Origin: DATFJT01 sp965230755
Lineage (GTDB): Bacteria; Bacteroidota; Bacteroidia; Chitinophagales; Saprospiraceae
DNA length: 64,000 nt
NCBI GenBank assembly: GCA_965230755.1
Contig: CBDDLT010000005.1
Coordinates: 296,570-360,569, forward strand
Direction of reading: 5' to 3'
Part shown: positions 51,387-60,148 of the stretch, in pieces
How the letters are laid out: the number at the start of each line of letters is the position of its first letter
Numbering within the stretch: position 1 is the first letter of the stretch
Program-made: the position numbers and the translations under genes
The notes under the pieces: model-generated
What the model saw: the letters and a program-made list of their open reading frames with translations, nothing else
Told to the model about the DNA's origin: nothing
Databases searched by the model: none

Positions 51387-53264
51387 ATGATAGTACCCTC
51401 ACATTTAGTTCGACTCCTAGGGATATTCATATTCCTAATTTTTTCATTGGTATACGCATTTTCACAGTCTTGTCAGGGTGAGTTGGGGCTTGAGCTATTT
51501 TTTGAAGATTTTGGCAGTGGCTCCGGGCCTGGACCAAGCCTTCCTCCGGGAACTACTACCTATACGTATGGAAGAATTGGCGGCGGTAACTACGTCGTGA
51601 CGAACACTACGGGCATCAATGGATCTCTGTGGCATGACGCTCCGGATCATACTCCTGACGACACGGACGGATATTGCCTACTGTTTGACGCATCTGCTGA
51701 CCCGGGAATCTTTTACAAAAGATTATTTGAAGATCTATGCGAGAACACGGAATATATTTTTTCTTGCTATGTAGCCAATATCGTTAGGCCTTTTGCCTGC
51801 GGCGGTAATAGCATAGAACCCGATCTCAAATTCAGTTTATATGATCCAACAACAATGATGGAGCTGGGTTCTGTAACAACGGGTGGAATAGCTACAACGG
51901 AAGAAATGACATGGAATCAGTATTCCATATCCTTTAATACGAACCAATCCCAGGCAGATATTTTAATAGAAGTGACCAATAATGCTCCAGGCGGATGTGG
52001 AAATGACTTGGCCATTGATGATTTTAAATTCAATATTTGTAATCCGGTCAAAGAACAGGAATTTGACCTTTGCACCTTGCCGGGCAATTCTATTCAGGTA
52101 GGGGATGAAATTTATTCAAGTCCGGGATTCTATCAAACAATTATAGATCTTCCCAACTCCTGTAATGATAGCATCATCTACACTACCCTAACCGGTGATG
52201 AACCGAATAACACCAACCAATTTATTAGCCTCTGCCCCGGGGATTCCATCGATATCAATGGAGTATTTTATTCGAATAACACCATTATCATTGACACCAT
52301 TTCCGCTAACGGAAGCTGTATCGAGACCTTAAGTTATATCATTAGGATAGAAGAAGAAGTAAGCACTTTGGATCAGATCTATCTGTGTGCCGGTGAAGGA
52401 ATATTAATTTCTGATAATTGGGTTTATGAAGAAGGCATTTATCCGGACACACTGGTATCCAGTAAGGGATGTGACTCATTTGTAGTGTATGACGTAGAAA
52501 TCGTGCCTGAGGTAGAATTTACCATTACTTCTGAGAAATCATGTTGGAACAGCGATGATGGGACTATCATTCTCGAACATATTGACGGGGGAGTTCTTCC
52601 CTACACTTTTTTCATTGACGATATAGAGTATTCCTTCCGAGATTCATTCAATAATATATCCCCGGGAAATCATAGTTTCACCATCCAAGACGGCAATAAT
52701 TGTGTTTTTTCTGAGACCATTGAAGTTGCAGAAATACCCGAATTTCAACTTATCTATTCTAGTGTTTTTCTTCCCTGTGAGTCCGATAGTATATTGCTTA
52801 CGGTAGATCTTGTGAATGCAGACCACGACCAAGTTCAGTGGAATTGGTCTACCGGTTATTCAGGCGATTACAGCTATATTTCGACACCAGATGATATCAC
52901 CTTAGAAGTGAGCAATCAATGCCAAACTAGAACTGAGCAAATTGATGTTCAAACAGAACAATTCGAACTCAATCAGCTGATGTACATACCCAATGCTTTT
53001 ACACCAAATAGTGATGGTACCAATGATTGTTTCAAAGTCTATCCTACAGAAGATGTTGATGTTTTAGATTTTCATATCCAAATATTTGATCGATGGGGCA
53101 ACTTGATTTACGAATCATTGGATATTAACTTTTGCTGGGATGGCTTCTTTAAAGGCTCTCCAATGAATCCGGGAGTATATACTTGGTGGTTAAACACAAA
53201 GGTCTCTACTTGTCGTCAGGAAATCGAATTCATCGAAAAAGGGGATTTTACGATCATTCTATAG
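51387..53264 (+). CDS. Secreted protein with CHU_C (T9SS type B) domain
   Basis: This 625-residue protein has a signal peptide (to about residue 28, ending YAFSQ), an N-terminal carbohydrate-binding-like beta-sandwich (about 30-215; LELFFEDFGSGSG and CYVANIVRPFACGG) and then several short modules with C-x-G/D-S motifs such as ICNPVKE, SLCPGDSIDI, YLCAGEGILI. One SprB-like repeat (about 375-445) precedes the CHU_C domain (about 530-625: YIPNAFTPNSDGTNDCFKV, IQIFDRWGNLIYE, NPGVYTWWLN). It is exported by T9SS and probably attached to the surface. Its ligand is unknown. Confidence 0.88.
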   Translation: MIVPSHLVRLLGIFIFLIFSLVYAFSQSCQGELGLELFFEDFGSGSGPGPSLPPGTTTYTYGRIGGGNYVVTNTTGINGSLWHDAPDHTPDDTDGYCLLFDASADPGIFYKRLFEDLCENTEYIFSCYVANIVRPFACGGNSIEPDLKFSLYDPTTMMELGSVTTGGIATTEEMTWNQYSISFNTNQSQADILIEVTNNAPGGCGNDLAIDDFKFNICNPVKEQEFDLCTLPGNSIQVGDEIYSSPGFYQTIIDLPNSCNDSIIYTTLTGDEPNNTNQFISLCPGDSIDINGVFYSNNTIIIDTISANGSCIETLSYIIRIEEEVSTLDQIYLCAGEGILISDNWVYEEGIYPDTLVSSKGCDSFVVYDVEIVPEVEFTITSEKSCWNSDDGTIILEHIDGGVLPYTFFIDDIEYSFRDSFNNISPGNHSFTIQDGNNCVFSETIEVAEIPEFQLIYSSVFLPCESDSILLTVDLVNADHDQVQWNWSTGYSGDYSYISTPDDITLEVSNQCQTRTEQIDVQTEQFELNQLMYIPNAFTPNSDGTNDCFKVYPTEDVDVLDFHIQIFDRWGNLIYESLDINFCWDGFFKGSPMNPGVYTWWLNTKVSTCRQEIEFIEKGDFTIIL

Positions 53265-53407
53265 ATACCTGGGCATACATCTTTCTTTTTTGAACTAAAT
53301 TTGAACGTTCCATCAATTATTTCATTAATACCAACGAAGAATAAACTTCATGTTTTAAGCAGAATATTTGAAGTTTGACATCTTTAAAGTACAATGCTTA
53401 TTTTTGC

Positions 53408-55288
53408 ATGAAATTGAACAGTATGTTTCCTAGTTATGATGTGATTGTGGTTGGTGGTGGTCATGCCGGATGCGAAGCCTCAGTAGCTGCAGCGAACATG
53501 GGTTCGAAAGTGCTTCTGGCCACTATGAATATGAATACCATCGCACAAATGTCATGCAATCCTGCAATGGGAGGTGTGGCCAAGGGTCAGATCGTACGTG
53601 AAATTGATGCCATGGGTGGATATTCCGGAATCGTAACTGATGAAACTCGAATTCAATTTCGTCTCCTTAATAAATCTAAAGGTCCTGCGATGTGGAGCCC
53701 GAGGGCTCAGAGTGATCGAATGCTATTCGCCGGGAAATGGAGACAACTGCTTGAAGAACATCCCAATATTGATTTTTGGCAGGAAATGGTAACGGGATTG
53801 GAAATCAAAGAGGATAGAGTTGTTGGTGTAAGGACGGGTCTGGGATTGACCATTCCCGGGAAAACCGTCATTCTCACTAATGGTACCTTCCTCAATGGCT
53901 TGATTCATATTGGTGATAAAAGATTTGGAGGAGGAAGAGCTGGAGAACGTGCGGCCACTGGACTGACCGAACAATTGACCTCTCTTGGATTTGAATCGGG
54001 TAGAATGAAAACAGGAACACCCCCTAGAGTTGATGGTAGAACGATCAACTGGGAAGAACTCGAAGTTCAACATGGAGATGAAACTCCAGGTAGGTTTTCT
54101 TTTTTAGATTCGAAAATTCCTGATCGACAACGACCTTGCCACATTGCTTATACCAATCCAGAAGTTCACGAGATTCTCAAAGAGGGATTCGATCAAAGCC
54201 CCATGTTCAATGGCAGAATCAGAGGTATTGGTCCCAGGTATTGTCCTTCTATCGAGGATAAAATAGATCGATTTGCAGAGCGAGACAGGCACCAGCTCTT
54301 TGTCGAACCGGAAGGTTGGGATACCGTAGAGATTTATTTGAATGGATTTTCTTCCTCGCTCCCAGAAGATGTACAGTATAAGGCACTCCAAAAAATCAAG
54401 GGCTTCGAAAATGCGAAGATGTTTAGGCCAGGGTATGCGATAGAATATGATTTCTTCCCTCCCACACAACTGAGATCAAATCTTGAGACTAAAAGAATTA
54501 ACAACCTGTTTTTTGCCGGGCAGATTAATGGCACAACGGGTTACGAAGAAGCCGGTGCACAAGGCATGATAGCAGGAATCAACGCTCATCTTAAAAACGC
54601 TGACGAAGAACCCTTCGTAATGAAAAGGTCTGAAGGATATATTGGAGTTTTAATCGATGACCTGGTCAATAAAGGGACTAAAGAGCCCTATAGAATGTTC
54701 ACTTCTAGAGCGGAGTTTCGAATATTGCTGCGACAGGATACTGCTGATATTCGCCTCAGCCCACTGGCTAAAAAGTTAGGCATTCAGAATATGGACTTGA
54801 GAATGGAGGAAGTGAGCAATAAGTTGGAAGCTGAAAAAAGAATTAGCTCCTTTTTGAGTAGCACCAGCATTGGCCCGGACGATATCAATACTTGGCTTGT
54901 AGAAAAGAATAGCTCTCCGCTCAAGCAAAAGGTCAAGCTAAAAAGTTTGATTTCTAGGCCTAATATGGGGATCTTAGATATAGCAGAGCAATTTCCCGCG
55001 CTCAGTGAGTTCATTCAGGACTTTTCTTCTGATTATATTTCCTATGCGGAAAATCAGATTAAGTATGCGGGATATATAGAAAGGGAAAAGGAAATGGCAG
55101 AAAAAATGAACAGACTAGATGCGGTGAATTTGCCCGAAAACTATAGTTATGATGAGGTACAGTCTCTTTCTCTTGAAGCCAGAGAAAAACTCAATGAAAT
55201 TAAACCTCGTACCATTGGTCAAGCGAGTAGAATAAGTGGTGTTAGCGCTTCAGATATATCCGTTTTACTCGTGCTCTGCGGACGATAA
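53408..55288 (+). CDS. mnmG: tRNA uridine-5-carboxymethylaminomethyl(34) synthesis enzyme MnmG
   Basis: This protein of about 626 residues (GidA) works with MnmE to modify U34 of certain tRNAs, using FAD and folate. The N-terminal FAD-binding motif reads YDVIVVGGGHAGCEA; then MSCNPAMGGVAKGQIVREIDAMGG (in part), GTFLNGLIHIG, RMKTGTPPRVD, and FAGQINGTTGYEEAGAQG (about 370-388) follow in order. The helical C-terminal domain ends ASRISGVSASDISVLLV. ATG 53423 (MFPSYDVIVV) is the alternative start and fits many homologues. The TTG at 53375 is considered too far upstream. Confidence 0.96.
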   Translation: MKLNSMFPSYDVIVVGGGHAGCEASVAAANMGSKVLLATMNMNTIAQMSCNPAMGGVAKGQIVREIDAMGGYSGIVTDETRIQFRLLNKSKGPAMWSPRAQSDRMLFAGKWRQLLEEHPNIDFWQEMVTGLEIKEDRVVGVRTGLGLTIPGKTVILTNGTFLNGLIHIGDKRFGGGRAGERAATGLTEQLTSLGFESGRMKTGTPPRVDGRTINWEELEVQHGDETPGRFSFLDSKIPDRQRPCHIAYTNPEVHEILKEGFDQSPMFNGRIRGIGPRYCPSIEDKIDRFAERDRHQLFVEPEGWDTVEIYLNGFSSSLPEDVQYKALQKIKGFENAKMFRPGYAIEYDFFPPTQLRSNLETKRINNLFFAGQINGTTGYEEAGAQGMIAGINAHLKNADEEPFVMKRSEGYIGVLIDDLVNKGTKEPYRMFTSRAEFRILLRQDTADIRLSPLAKKLGIQNMDLRMEEVSNKLEAEKRISSFLSSTSIGPDDINTWLVEKNSSPLKQKVKLKSLISRPNMGILDIAEQFPALSEFIQDFSSDYISYAENQIKYAGYIEREKEMAEKMNRLDAVNLPENYSYDEVQSLSLEAREKLNEIKPRTIGQASRISGVSASDISVLLVLCGR

Positions 55289-55347
55289 GGAGTTCCCAAC
55301 TTAATTTGACAAGACATTGTAACTGATCAACAAGGAATAATCGAAAA

Positions 55348-55755
55348 ATGGAATTTCACATCAGTCATCAGGATGAACTCGTTCAGGTCGTAGAATATGT
55401 GCTCAAGCATCATAAAGATCAAAGGGTCATATTCCTCGAAGGTAATCTCGGAGCGGGTAAAACCCGATTCGTGGAGGCATTTGTCAAAAAAATAGGTTAT
55501 CAGGAGAGTATTATTAGTCCCACTTTTTCTATTGTCAATGAGTATTCATTCAATGATTCCATTGTCTATCATATGGATCTTTATCGACTGGATAGGGTCG
55601 AAGATTTATTCGAGATTGGCATGGAGGACTATTTATTCTCAGGCCATTATTGTTTTATAGAATGGCCTCAATTACTGGAAGATGTGTTCGATCTGGATCC
55701 GCTTCGAATAAAAATAGATATCATAAGTTTTTCTGAAAGAAAAATTCTAATTTAG
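55348..55755 (+). CDS. tsaE: tRNA threonylcarbamoyladenosine biosynthesis ATPase TsaE
   Basis: This 135-residue P-loop ATPase is required with TsaB, TsaC and TsaD for t6A37 in ANN-decoding tRNAs. The Walker A is GNLGAGKTRF (32-41), and SPTFSIVNEY (about 58-67) and YHMDLYRL (about 74-81) are family hallmarks, as is CFIEWPQLLED near 100. Length is usual. It is 60 bp after mnmG on the same strand, so two tRNA-modification genes may be co-transcribed; alanine dehydrogenase follows 18 bp later. Confidence 0.95.
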   Translation: MEFHISHQDELVQVVEYVLKHHKDQRVIFLEGNLGAGKTRFVEAFVKKIGYQESIISPTFSIVNEYSFNDSIVYHMDLYRLDRVEDLFEIGMEDYLFSGHYCFIEWPQLLEDVFDLDPLRIKIDIISFSERKILI

Positions 55756-55772
55756 AATTCAAACAATGGGAT

Positions 55773-56993
55773 ATGTGCGCTAAACCATTTACTTCTTCCG
55801 TTTTTACATCCACCGAATTCTCACCCAGTGAAGAAAGACTGGCCATTCCAAGAAAAAAGTCGAAATTATTCATTGGTATTCCCAAGGAAAGAAGCTTTCA
55901 GGAAAATAGAGTTGCACTTGTTCCTTCAAGTGTTGCTAGCATCGTCAATGGAGGGCACCGGGTATTAATAGAACGCGGAGCCGGAGAAAAAAGCAATTTC
56001 TCGGACATAGATTATTCCGAGGCAGGAGCTGAAATCACGGATGATATTAATAAGGTTTTTGAGGCGGAGACTATCATTAAAGTAGCTCCTCTTTTAGGAA
56101 AAGAATTGGATCTTTTAAAACCCAATCAGGTTTTGATCACTCCATTGCATCTACCGACCATTACTTCTGAATACCTCGAAACTTTAAGGTCTAAAAGAGT
56201 GGTGGCCTTTGCTAAAGAGTATATCAAAGATGATTTTGACACCTTTCCTATCGTTAGAATCCTAAGCGAAATAGCTGGCTACAGCGCGATGTTAACGGCT
56301 GCAGAACTGCTGAGTATCGGTGGAGCAGGTCAAGGAGTGCTGTTGGGAGGAATTTGCGGTGTCCCATCGGCCAAAGTAGTTATTCTCGGTGCAGGAGTCG
56401 TGGGTGAGTACGCGACACGTGCAGCTCTCGGTTTGGGTGCAGAAGTTAGAATCTTCGACAACAATATCAATAAACTGATGCGCTTGCAGAACAACGTGGG
56501 AGCCAAAGTGTACACCTCCGTTTTCAACCAATACTATCTACAAAAAGAGCTGATCGAGGCAGATGTTGCCATTGGAGCCCTTCATTCTAAGACGGGAAGT
56601 ACTCAGCTACTGGTAACAGAAGAAGCGGTGATGAATATGAAAAAAGGCTCCGTCATCATCGATGTCAGTATCGATCAAGGAGGTTGTTTTGAGACATCAG
56701 AAGTGACCAATCACGACAAACCAACCATGGTCAAACATGGTGTAATCCATTATTGCGTACCCAACATTGCCTCCAAGGTGCCAAGGACTGCGAGCATCGC
56801 CACCAGCAATATTTTGAGTTCTATTCTCTTTAAAAATGCAGAATATGAGAATATCGAACAGATGCTTTACAACAACCAAGGGCTCCGAAATGGAGTATAT
56901 ATGTACAAAGGCTGCCTGACCAACGAACATCTTGGCAAAAGATTTAATCTGAAATATATGGATCTCAATCTGTTGCTGACATCCAGAATCTAA
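55773..56993 (+). CDS. ald: Alanine dehydrogenase
   Basis: This 406-residue enzyme reversibly converts L-alanine to pyruvate and ammonia with NAD. The N-terminal domain has FIGIPKERSFQENRVALVP (substrate arginine) and ERGAGEKSNFSD; the NAD-binding domain has VVILGAGVVGEYATRAALGLGAEV (in part; about 205-225). GALHSKTGSTQLLVTEEAV and VDVSIDQGGCFETS are like those of alanine dehydrogenase and the related transhydrogenase alpha subunit. The N-terminal 25-residue extension is longer than usual and common in Bacteroidota. It is probably co-transcribed with tsaE. Confidence 0.88.
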   Translation: MCAKPFTSSVFTSTEFSPSEERLAIPRKKSKLFIGIPKERSFQENRVALVPSSVASIVNGGHRVLIERGAGEKSNFSDIDYSEAGAEITDDINKVFEAETIIKVAPLLGKELDLLKPNQVLITPLHLPTITSEYLETLRSKRVVAFAKEYIKDDFDTFPIVRILSEIAGYSAMLTAAELLSIGGAGQGVLLGGICGVPSAKVVILGAGVVGEYATRAALGLGAEVRIFDNNINKLMRLQNNVGAKVYTSVFNQYYLQKELIEADVAIGALHSKTGSTQLLVTEEAVMNMKKGSVIIDVSIDQGGCFETSEVTNHDKPTMVKHGVIHYCVPNIASKVPRTASIATSNILSSILFKNAEYENIEQMLYNNQGLRNGVYMYKGCLTNEHLGKRFNLKYMDLNLLLTSRI

Positions 56994-57123
56994 TTTTATC
57001 TCACAATAACTATTACTTTCTTTATTACCCGATTCTGATAGAATTTGCATTTGATTTCGAGCATTCCTTTCGTCGATCAAATTGCTAGATTAGTCGTCTA
57101 TTCATAGAACTTGGCAAAAAAGT

Positions 57124-57165
57124 AGTACTATGTGTTGCATAGTACTTTATAAGTCCATATATTTG
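57124..57165 (+). promoter_or_regulatory. padR-pspC promoter with palindromic operator
   Basis: AGTACTATG (57124-57132) and CATAGTACT (57138-57146) form a perfect 9-bp palindrome with a 5-bp spacer. TTG at 57135-57137 (-33) and TATATTTG at 57158-57165 (-7), 20 bp apart, form a good Bacteroidota promoter. The palindrome overlaps the -33 element, so a bound repressor, most simply PadR itself, would block transcription. Confidence 0.75.
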
Positions 57166-57185
57166 AAGTGTAAAAAAACTTTATT

Positions 57186-57515
57186 ATGAATATCGAGACA
57201 ACGAAAAAGCAAATGCGCAGGGGCATTCTTGAAATGTGTGTCTTAGGGATCATCGCTGAAAAGAAGTCCTACCCCTCGGACATTATAGCGAAACTCAAAG
57301 ACGCAGAGCTCATCGTAGTGGAAGGTACATTGTACCCTTTGCTCAACCGACTTAGAACTTCCAAATTCTTAGATTATCACTGGAAAGAATCTAAGTCAGG
57401 TCCTCCAAGGAAATATTATGAGTTGACCAAGGAGGGAACGGAGTTCCTTCAGGAATTAAAAAATGCATGGAATCAATTAGTCAATGTGGTTGAAATCACC
57501 ACCAAAAAATCTTAA
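57186..57515 (+). CDS. PadR family transcriptional regulator
   Basis: This 109-residue winged-helix protein has the PadR layout: KKQMRRGILEMCVLGIIAEKKSYPSDII (in part) in the first helices, recognition part VVEGTLYPLLNRLRTSKFLDYHW (about 43-65), wing SGPPRKYYELTKEG, and one C-terminal dimer helix. PadR proteins are mostly autorepressors of small operons. The palindrome in front of the gene supports this. The pspC gene follows 3 bp after its stop, a pairing very common in Bacteroidota. Confidence 0.93.
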   Translation: MNIETTKKQMRRGILEMCVLGIIAEKKSYPSDIIAKLKDAELIVVEGTLYPLLNRLRTSKFLDYHWKESKSGPPRKYYELTKEGTEFLQELKNAWNQLVNVVEITTKKS

Positions 57516-57518
57516 ATA

Positions 57519-58151
57519 ATGAATAAAACTATCAATATTAATCTTGGAGGTCAGGCTTTCACTATAGATGACGACGCCTTTGACTTATTACAACGATACA
57601 TCAAGTCGTTGAAGTCATACTTCAAGACCTATGAGGAATGTGACGATATACTATACGATATAGAGAGTAGACTGAGCGAAATTATCAAAGAGAGAATGGA
57701 CCTTAGAAATATTGTCTCCGTATCAGACGTCAGAGAAGCCATCAATCAAATGGGACGACCTGAGGATTTCGAAACAGAGGAAGAAGAGTCTAGCTTCAGA
57801 AAGCATAGAGCTTCTAGAAATGAGCAACGTTCTCACGGAAAAAGTTACAGAACCGGAAAAAGATTGATGAGAGATCCTGATAATAAGAGAATTGCCGGAG
57901 TATGCAGTGGTTTATCCCTATACTTTGGAATAGGCAAACCAATTCTCGTAAGAATACTCTTTGTTCTACTGTTCTTGGTCGGTCTTTCACCTTTGGTTTA
58001 TGTGATCCTTTGGGCATTAATGCCCATGCCTAAAACGGCTGCGGATCGATTAGCTATGAAGGGAGAAGACATCAATTATGACTCCATTGCCAAGGAAGTT
58101 CAAGACGAATTTCACGATCTCAAAGAAAGACTGAGCAATCTGGGTAGATAA
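57519..58151 (+). CDS. PspC domain membrane protein
   Basis: This 210-residue protein has an N-terminal cytoplasmic region (1-110; NINLGGQAFTIDDDAFDLLQRY, in part) that is conserved in the PadR-linked group, followed by a PspC domain (about 115-175: RLMRDPDNKRIAGVCSGLSLYFGIGKPIL, in part; two membrane segments, VRILFVLLFLVGLSPLVYVILWALM in part). The end is helical and charged. PspC proteins sense or transmit envelope stress. Co-transcription with padR suggests that the PadR protein sets its expression. Confidence 0.92.
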   Translation: MNKTININLGGQAFTIDDDAFDLLQRYIKSLKSYFKTYEECDDILYDIESRLSEIIKERMDLRNIVSVSDVREAINQMGRPEDFETEEEESSFRKHRASRNEQRSHGKSYRTGKRLMRDPDNKRIAGVCSGLSLYFGIGKPILVRILFVLLFLVGLSPLVYVILWALMPMPKTAADRLAMKGEDINYDSIAKEVQDEFHDLKERLSNLGR

Positions 58152-58169
58152 AATTAAATTCACTGTTAC

Positions 58170-58222
58170 ATGCAACTTTTAGGCGTCGGGGGGCGTTAGT
58201 CCTTTCGACGTTTGAGTTGCAT
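58170..58222 (+). other. Imperfect hairpin after the pspC gene
   Basis: ATGCAACT (58170-58177) pairs with AGTTGCAT (58215-58222), and GCGTC pairs with GACGT inside. There is no T-run after it, so it is not a standard terminator. It could be an RNA element or a regulatory site. It also encodes a ten-codon frame from ATG 58170 that I do not call. Confidence 0.4.
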
Positions 58223-58253
58223 AACTTTTGTAAGTCTAAACACAGAAATAATT

Positions 58254-58313
58254 ATGTTAATCATTATTCTTTTGACCATTATAGCGCGAATACGCAGACT
58301 GCTTAGAAAGTAG
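58254..58313 (+). CDS. Possible 19-residue hydrophobic/basic peptide
   Basis: ATG 58254 to TAG 58313 encodes 19 residues: ten hydrophobic (LIIILLTIIA) followed by an arginine-rich tail (RIRRLLRK). The composition fits a membrane peptide with a positive-inside end. It lies between pspC and bioY, without any comparative evidence. It may be chance. Confidence 0.25.
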   Translation: MLIIILLTIIARIRRLLRK

Positions 58314-58344
58314 ACCTGCTTTGCTATATTTGTCAAAAAGATAA

Positions 58345-58893
58345 GTGAAACATTCCTTATTACTTACTGCTCTCTACGCCTTCATTTATTGTCTCGCCCT
58401 TTGTTTATCCTCGCAGTTGAGTTTTGACATCGGCCTGATGACGCCCCTTACTGCTCAAACCTTAATTCTACTGATAGGTGCCAGTATATTGAGCCCGATC
58501 GCTACATCGTTAGGAATTCTACTCTATTTTACCTTTGGTATAATCGGGCTACCTGTTTTTGCCGACGCCTCCTCGGGTTGGTCAAGTTTTTCCGGCACCA
58601 GCCTCGGCTATTTTATTGGATTTCTTGTTTCGGGATATTGGGTTTCTCGTCTACTTGATTCTTCAAGCTTTCCAAAAAAGTATTTGCCTCTTTTCACTGT
58701 TCATTTCGCCGCACATTTGATCATATTATTTTTAGGATTCTTGTTCTTACATCGGTTTCTGAATACTTCGGATTCCTTTCAACATGGAGCAAAATACTTT
58801 ATCGTTCCAGCTATGATTAAGTCTGTACTGAGCGCTCTTTTGGTTTTGGGCTTTTTTTGGTATAAAAAATCAAATTCTTCTCCTCTATCCTAG
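58345..58893 (+). CDS. bioY: Biotin transporter BioY
   Basis: This 182-residue membrane protein is the S component of a biotin ECF transporter. It has six hydrophobic segments, the second or third containing PLTAQTLILLIGASILSP (about 33-50, family hallmark) and TFGIIGLPVFADASSGWSSFSG (about 62-83; G-x-P-x-F-A). It captures biotin, needed by AccB in this window. The start is GTG at 58345; no ATG precedes the first segment. No EcfA or EcfT genes are near, so it is solitary or shares a common energising module. Confidence 0.92.
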   Translation: MKHSLLLTALYAFIYCLALCLSSQLSFDIGLMTPLTAQTLILLIGASILSPIATSLGILLYFTFGIIGLPVFADASSGWSSFSGTSLGYFIGFLVSGYWVSRLLDSSSFPKKYLPLFTVHFAAHLIILFLGFLFLHRFLNTSDSFQHGAKYFIVPAMIKSVLSALLVLGFFWYKKSNSSPLS

Positions 58894-58925
58894 CTCTGTG
58901 GCACACTTGAATGCCTTCTTTTTAA

Positions 58926-58933
58926 TATCTTTG
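58926..58933 (+). promoter_or_regulatory. -7 box of the paa operon
   Basis: TATCTTTG matches TAnnTTTG, 25 bp before the paaE ATG at 58959. TTG at 58907-58909 is a possible -33 element, 16 bp away. Confidence 0.5.
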
Positions 58934-58958
58934 GACTTTGGTAAAACTACTTGTTAGA

Positions 58959-60038
58959 ATGAGCGACTTTTATCCTTTGAGAATAAAAGAAATTAATCGA
59001 GAAACAGCGAATGCGGTAAGCTTGAAATTCGAAATACCTGATCATCTGGAAGATGTATTTCAATACCTTCCGGGTCAGTATCTTACTTTAAGAGCAGACA
59101 TTAATGGTGAGGATATTCGACGTTGTTATTCTCTTTGCTCAGCTCCTTACGAAAAGGATTGGGCCGTGGCGATAAAACGTGTACCGGAGGGTCGGTTTTC
59201 TACATTTGCCGTTGAGTCTTTAAGAGAAGGAGACGAAGTACAAGTCATGCCACCCCTAGGAAATTTCGTAGCTAAAATAGACGAAAATAACAGTAAAACT
59301 TATGTTGCTTTTGCGGCGGGAAGTGGTATTACACCAGTTATGTCTATTATGAAATCGGTTCTACAGTCTGAGCCAGGCAGTAACTTTATTTTGTTCTACG
59401 GAAATAGAAATACAGGATCCATCATTTTCAAGGAAGAAATAGATCAATTGAAGAACGTCTACATGGAAAGACTGAGCGTCTATCATGTCTTGAGTAGAGA
59501 AAGAATAGATGGAGATTTATTCAATGGTCGCCTGAATCCGGAAAAGTGTTCTGATATCCTAAAATTCATCCCGCAAATCAACGAAGCGGATGAGTATTTT
59601 TTCTGTGGTCCGGGTAATATGGTATCCGAACTGAAGAATTTTTTCGCCGAGCAAGGAAAACCTTCAACCATGTTGCATGCTGAGCTGTTTACTTCACCAG
59701 ACGAGGAGCTCAAGGAAAAGCTTCAGCAACTGAAGAATAGTGATGATCGAATGAGCGGTGAAAGCAGAATAAGTATTAAATTGGACAATCATGAATACCA
59801 TTTCAATCTGGAATTCGATACCAATAATATTCTGGATGCAGCTACAGAGGCTGGAATAGACCTTCCATTTTCTTGTAAAGGAGGGGTTTGTTGCACATGT
59901 AGAGCACAAGTAGTGGAAGGAGATGTTAACATGATGGTCAACTATGCTTTAGAACCCGAAGAAGTGGAAGAGGGTTTTGTATTGACCTGCCAAAGTTATC
60001 CTAAGTCCACTGAAGTGAAATTGGACTTTGATGCCTGA
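58959..60038 (+). CDS. paaE: Phenylacetyl-CoA 1,2-epoxidase reductase subunit PaaE
   Basis: This 359-residue flavoprotein passes electrons from NADPH to the PaaABC(D) di-iron epoxidase. It has a FAD-binding ferredoxin-reductase domain (about 1-105; RRCYSLCSAP), an NAD-binding domain (about 110-245; FAAGSGITPVMSIMK, FFCGPGNMV), and a C-terminal plant-type [2Fe-2S] domain with CKGGVCCTCRAQV (about 308-320) and a fourth cysteine in LTCQSYP. ATG 58959 is preferred over an upstream TTG because of the promoter box. It is the first gene of the operon here. Confidence 0.95.
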   Translation: MSDFYPLRIKEINRETANAVSLKFEIPDHLEDVFQYLPGQYLTLRADINGEDIRRCYSLCSAPYEKDWAVAIKRVPEGRFSTFAVESLREGDEVQVMPPLGNFVAKIDENNSKTYVAFAAGSGITPVMSIMKSVLQSEPGSNFILFYGNRNTGSIIFKEEIDQLKNVYMERLSVYHVLSRERIDGDLFNGRLNPEKCSDILKFIPQINEADEYFFCGPGNMVSELKNFFAEQGKPSTMLHAELFTSPDEELKEKLQQLKNSDDRMSGESRISIKLDNHEYHFNLEFDTNNILDAATEAGIDLPFSCKGGVCCTCRAQVVEGDVNMMVNYALEPEEVEEGFVLTCQSYPKSTEVKLDFDA

Positions 60039-60148
60039 TCGTCTGCGCTTTCCACGGAAAGTAATAAAGTAGAATTTTTTTGGAATCTAAATTACTGCTG
60101 AATTATTGGGATGATCAAAATTATTAAACAAGTGAAACATTAGTACTC

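Noticed and set aside
53375..53407. TTG start for MnmG
   Set aside because: Homologues begin close to MFPxYDVIVVG, so the extra residues are unlikely to be translated.
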